Source of the DNA: Stratiolaelaps scimitus
Lineage: Eukaryota > Arthropoda > Arachnida > Mesostigmata > Laelapidae
Direction: 5' to 3'
DNA: 64,000 bases
Assembly (NCBI GenBank): GCA_019614645.1
Contig: JABWDB010000004.1
Span: 3,348,001-3,412,000, forward strand
The position numbers and the translations under genes were made by a program. Numbering within the stretch: the stretch's first letter is position 1; each line of letters opens with the position of its first letter. Of the stretch, positions 59,920-64,000 are shown piece by piece. The notes below the pieces were generated by a model. The model did not search any database. It was not told the DNA's origin and saw nothing but the letters and a program-made list of their open reading frames with translations.

Positions 59920-62890
59920 TTAGCCATGCTTTGGAAATAACAGTGTAATTTTGTCAGAAATTCCGCAGAGGTTACTGCCGATGGCAATATACAAATAGCC
60001 ATTATCGCCAAAGTCGCTGCCCCAGCTGTTGCGCACGATGTAATAAGGAGGGCTATGTGTCAGGTTATAACCCGCAATTACTACTGCATGATTTTTTGGA
60101 CCTGCGTCACAGTTGTACCTGCAAATAGCAATGGAACACGTCAAATGATCGCAAAACAGGATACCGCTCAGGATATCACTATTGTAGTGCAAAAATCATC
60201 AGATATCTAGCCGAGTTAGTGTGCACCGACCTGGGATCATTGTTAAGTAAAGGGTACTGTTCACTTCAACTCGAATACGACAACACATTTGAGCACGTTT
60301 GAATTTTTAATGGCTGTTCTAGGCAGTGCAAGTGCTAACACACTGACATCTCTTTCGCATAACCGCATCTTGAATTGCATCTTCATTCAAACACTATTAA
60401 TATAAGTGCTCGACTCGAATCACTTGGAAAAACAGCAGCATCAAAAGAGGCGGAAGCATACATCAAAGATGGATATATTCAAGGAAATACGAGGGGAATA
60501 CAGTTACAACGTGTATATCCGTTATGTTATACCAATTTCTCTCGTCTTGCAGAACGATATTAGGGTTTGTTTTGAAAATAGATGTGTTCTGGAAAGTATT
60601 TTTTCAAGCGCTGCCCTCATCACTAGGAGTGAAATACGCCAGAACGACGGCCACAAAAAAACATTCACCTACAGCAGTTCTTCATTCTGTATAGGAACTT
60701 CAACTGCGATGTGGTGCATTGCGCCGGCTACGAGAACACCTGAGTAAACTTTAGGGAGTTTCTGCTCTATCGTTAGGAGCCCCTCTGATCTTTGCACGAC
60801 CAGTCAATGTCAGAAATCGTACACCTAGAAGAACCTGCCCTAGTTTTTCGAGTCTCATATGAGATTGAGATTAACATCTGTGCGGCTATAACGCGGATGG
60901 TAGGCATTCGATTTTTGAATCCGTAATCGTTATAACCATCCCAAAAAAAATAGACCACTTTCTTACCTAATGATCCCTCCTAGGTAGTCCCTCCAAACGG
61001 TTGCATCTACAGATGCAACGACTGGACCGTGATGAGCGATGAACGACAACAGAGTATCTAAATGAAAGCGAATTGAAATTAACAGACGACGCCAAACTAC
61101 GCCAATTGATTTAACAAATGACTATTTTTTCTTACAACATGGCGGCCGTGCAAATCTGAACACTCTTCATGAAAATGCAATGTCTCACATGCTATATGTA
61201 TGCTACCAATAAACTGCACGGTTTCAAGGTCCCTTCTTTTATATTATTTTTGATAGTTGGCGCGTTCTTCTTACCTTCGGCACCCGAATAGTCCTCACAA
61301 GTAGATCGTTCAATTGTGACATTTGCTATCGGATTTACCTGCCGAAGTGCGACACACAATTAACAAGATTAACTTCAGGTGTCACTCATACATATATGTA
61401 TAATTATATGGATATACACATGGGCCTCAGTGACAAGATGGAATACTCCTTCTGGTTAATTCTAAGAAACTACTTATAGTTCACACAGCGGCGTCACCTT
61501 TCGACAGGCAAAGAAACACCCTCGGTATGTATATAATAGTTACGTACTATGAAAAGTACTCAAGCAAAGATAAAAAAACTAACGAAGTTAAATGAGAAAC
61601 AAATACTTCGCTGTACTAATTATCCTCTGTGCAATTGCACGTACCTGTCTTTGGCACATGCTGTGTTTGATTGCCGAATACGGCGGGTACTCCGCCTCCG
61701 GGACGAAATGATAATTTGTAGCTATGAGGTAGTCGACTGCATCACAGACATCCCCGCCGTTACAGCCGTAAGAGACACCTGAAAGATGAGATTCATCACA
61801 GCATCGACATTCGAAATCTGTTCTTTTAAAGAACGTATCTTAGTTTTCCAATATCAAGAAGATGGGCGGAGCCTTTTGGTTCGGATATAGCTAAACATTT
61901 TGCAGTTTATCTAAACTTGGCCTATTTGTTACCTTAGATGGTTTGGCTCATCGCCATCTCTTCCCAATTAGGCAAAGACACTTAAACAAGGGAACTTTAA
62001 TGAAGATATACATCTGTATCACCAGCGAACGACTTAGACAAAAAAAAAAGATGATTTTACGCACATCTAATAACCGCTGTTATATTCGTGCAGAGCACAG
62101 AGTTATGTATGAATAATTCAGATTCACGTGGGGCGAGTAAGGAACAATATTATTTGAATGTTTCTGTTTGTATTTTGGTACAAACAAAATATAATAGCAT
62201 CATCTTCGGACCGGTCTATTTAAGGCCTAAGGGTTGCAATAATTTCTGTCCGTTACTATTGTGTATTCACCTCTAAGTGAAAACTGCTGCGGGGATTAAG
62301 ATCTAGGTTGCAGAATTATGATATGTCAGGTATTGCAAGATAGCATAATGCTATTGGCTATTGGCAACAGTATTCGCTCAGTATTCGAATCCTAGCCAGC
62401 GCGTTAGTAATGAGCACTTGTATTATGTTTATCCATCCGTAATCCACCTAAGGTTTCGAAGCCAAGAGGCAAAAAGAAGGGAGTTGTGTGGAGGGCGGCG
62501 TACTTCTTTAGCTTGGCCTAGGTCTCGACCATGCCCGTTGGGCCACTCTATTTTAGCTGCCAGGCGGAGGATTGCGCGGGAGCAGGCAAATGGGTCTCAA
62601 GCGAGCGCTTGTTCATTCACGTATTGTTATCGCTCAGTTATTCGATTCGAGATTGTAGAACTCCAACACTAGCGATACATAGAGATCCGCGACTCGCATC
62701 TGTTACCTGAACAATCAATAAGGTGCTGCACCGAAAGCGCCCTTGTTATCTTCGAGAACTCGCTTCCAGTAAAGTTCGAACGAAACGCCGTGGCTTCCAT
62801 CACCTCAAGTGGTGCAAACGCCCAACAGGCTCCACAGTCACCCTGCTCTTTTACTGGGGTCGAGAAATGTGTATCTCGATAATCGACAAC
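59920..62890 (-). CDS. papain-family (C1A) cysteine protease, 5 visible exons, 5' part not found
   Basis: Lysosomal or secreted endopeptidase. Exons in transcript order: 62890-62707, 61778-61645, 61338-61275, 61057-60967, 60118-59920; 672 nt, 223 codons plus TAA, phases all consistent. The first visible exon starts VVDYRDTHFSTPVKEQGDCG and goes on ACWAF: oxyanion Gln and catalytic Cys. Next: LIDCSG|VSYGCNGGDVCDAVDY (the GCNGG substrate-site loop) and EYPPYS; STCEDYSG; GPVVASVDATVWRDYLGGII; then NHAVVIAGYN with catalytic His, YYIVRNSWG with catalytic Asn, and GDNGYLYI. About 220 residues is the length of the mature enzyme, so the signal peptide and roughly 100-residue inhibitory propeptide must lie upstream (above 62890 or outside the window). 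A weak propeptide-like stretch (TYKKTSDMAIQEKIQVF) exists near 63270-63340 on the minus strand but cannot be spliced convincingly. CWAFAPLE has Pro where Ser-Ala/Thr is common. Confidence 0.88.
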
Positions 62891-64000
62891 CTGCATAATT
62901 AGAAAGAAAAACGAAACCAACCGATCAGTTATAATAATTGTAATATCTACCTAATATCTAATGGCTTGTCCCGTTTTGGAGCACTTCAACGGTGGGCGAA
63001 AAGCGCAACACGTATGGGGTATGTATTTATAAGAAAACCGACAACGATGGTGTCTTATGTAGTGATCTGCATGCGCCTGTGAATCCGCGCGGTATACAAA
63101 GTGTTGCAACACTCATAAATTCTGGGATTAGTCAACATCCCCCTATAAGTTGTCCCCGAAGAGATTCAGGTGCACGAGCAATTTATATATATATATATAT
63201 ATGCATTTGCACTTGCTTGTGGATAATAAAATAATCTCAAGTTCCATACAGGTTAGCGCAGTTTTAGAGTTCTGCGTTCCAGAGTAAATACTTGTATTTT
63301 TTCCTGTATAGCCATGTCTGACGTTTTCTTATAAGTCTGGACTCCACATAAAATCCCCAAATAATACTGAAAGAAATCCTTCGAAGATCAATTAACTAGA
63401 AACCAAAAATATATTCACATGGGTATCGCACAATCGTTACTGGGTACGTAAATCTAGAATTAATCTATACACCGCCATGACGCGTATCTACTCTACATGA
63501 GCAAATACCTCCCAACTGTATCGTTGGAGATACCTAATAAGTACAATGATGATGACAATAAATAATGGGAGATGAAATAGAGAAAATTTCGGACCAGAAT
63601 TTTAATCTTTAGGCAAAGCTTATATTTTATCAATAACTACCGTAAAACGGGGTCACCTAAAAAGGAGAAATCACTGTCTTCGAATATTAGTTACGTCTTT
63701 TTATACAGCATGCTATTGGTCTATGAATCTTTCCAACCGAGTACTTTGTTCAATGAACCAATGCGAGCAACAAGCTAGAAGAGAGGTTGGTGCCCAAATT
63801 TCAGTTCTTAAAGACATTCACAAACCCTTGGAAGTTCCGAGACAGTCGTGTTGAATGAAGATTTACACATTGGCATAACGGCAATGCCGACCATTATTTG
63901 GAGTACCCTTGCGAGCATTTTAACCACTTTTGATTTGTGTCCACCACAACGACGTTTTAGGCCAACGATGAACTGATGCTACCGATCACCCACTGTCGAG
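62891..64000 (-). other. upstream region of the C1A protease; propeptide exons expected but not proven
   Basis: The protease needs upstream exons. No signal peptide or ERFNIN-type propeptide could be spliced with confidence. The minus frame at about 63360-63255 is the only candidate. A (TA)n tract lies at 63184-63201. Upstream exons may lie beyond the window edge. Confidence 0.35.

Noticed and set aside
60660..60745. Extra exon of the C1A protease (YSGVLVAGAMHHIAVEV on the minus strand)
   Set aside because: It loosely resembles the His-motif region, but the gene is already complete and in phase from 60967 to 60118 without it, and the frame stops soon after.
1..64000. CRISPR arrays, bacterial operons, phage or viral genes
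   Set aside because: Regular spacer-repeat structures, ribosome-binding sites and polycistronic gene order are absent; all supported genes have spliceosomal introns.

Overview
This window looks like nuclear DNA from an arthropod, most likely a chelicerate of the mite/tick type. The reasons are multi-exon genes with GT-AG introns from about 70 bases to over 22 kb, CYP3-clan cytochrome P450s, a cholinesterase-like carboxylesterase with a lipid-anchor-type tail, a papain-family protease, AT-rich non-coding DNA full of (TA)n, and tRNA-derived SINEs. The species cannot be fixed from sequence alone, and the mite/tick assignment is inference.

Five protein-coding genes are supported by reading frames that stay open and in phase across splice sites. 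(1) P450-A, + strand, 2390-9639, nine exons, 513 aa. (2) P450-B, + strand, 13507-19731, nine exons, 516 aa, a tandem duplicate with identical intron phases and nearly identical exon lengths. (3) A type-B carboxylesterase, - strand, 47820-21773, three exons, 650 aa, whose catalytic domain is one long exon at 46271-47820 and whose C-terminus lies 22.5 kb away at 23573-23725 and 21773-22022. (4) An unrecognised secreted protein, - strand, 57180-55247, five exons, 224 aa. (5) A C1A (papain/cathepsin-like) cysteine protease, - strand, 62890-59920; five exons of the mature enzyme are visible, while the signal peptide and propeptide are not.

The rest is largely mobile-element debris and simple repeats. 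Three SINE families are defined here from their own internal copies: SINE-A (Asp/Glu-tRNA-like head, two copies with 13-bp target-site duplications), SINE-B (another tRNA-like head with a conserved 3' module) and SINE-C (long tRNA-like head, five copies). Three decayed retroelement coding fragments lie at about 11000-11612 (+), 13030-13344 (-) and 50755-51460 (+). The 22.5-kb esterase intron also holds two CAG/CAA/GCC-rich islands (about 32400-33450 and 40400-42020) and a perfect 28-bp hairpin at 31014-31076.

Functionally, the two P450s and the esterase are enzyme classes used in detoxification of lipophilic and ester compounds, so the left three quarters of the window could be a xenobiotic-metabolism neighbourhood. 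The right end carries two genes for secreted or lysosomal products (the unknown protein and the protease). No operon-like logic is implied; each gene is an independent eukaryotic transcription unit.
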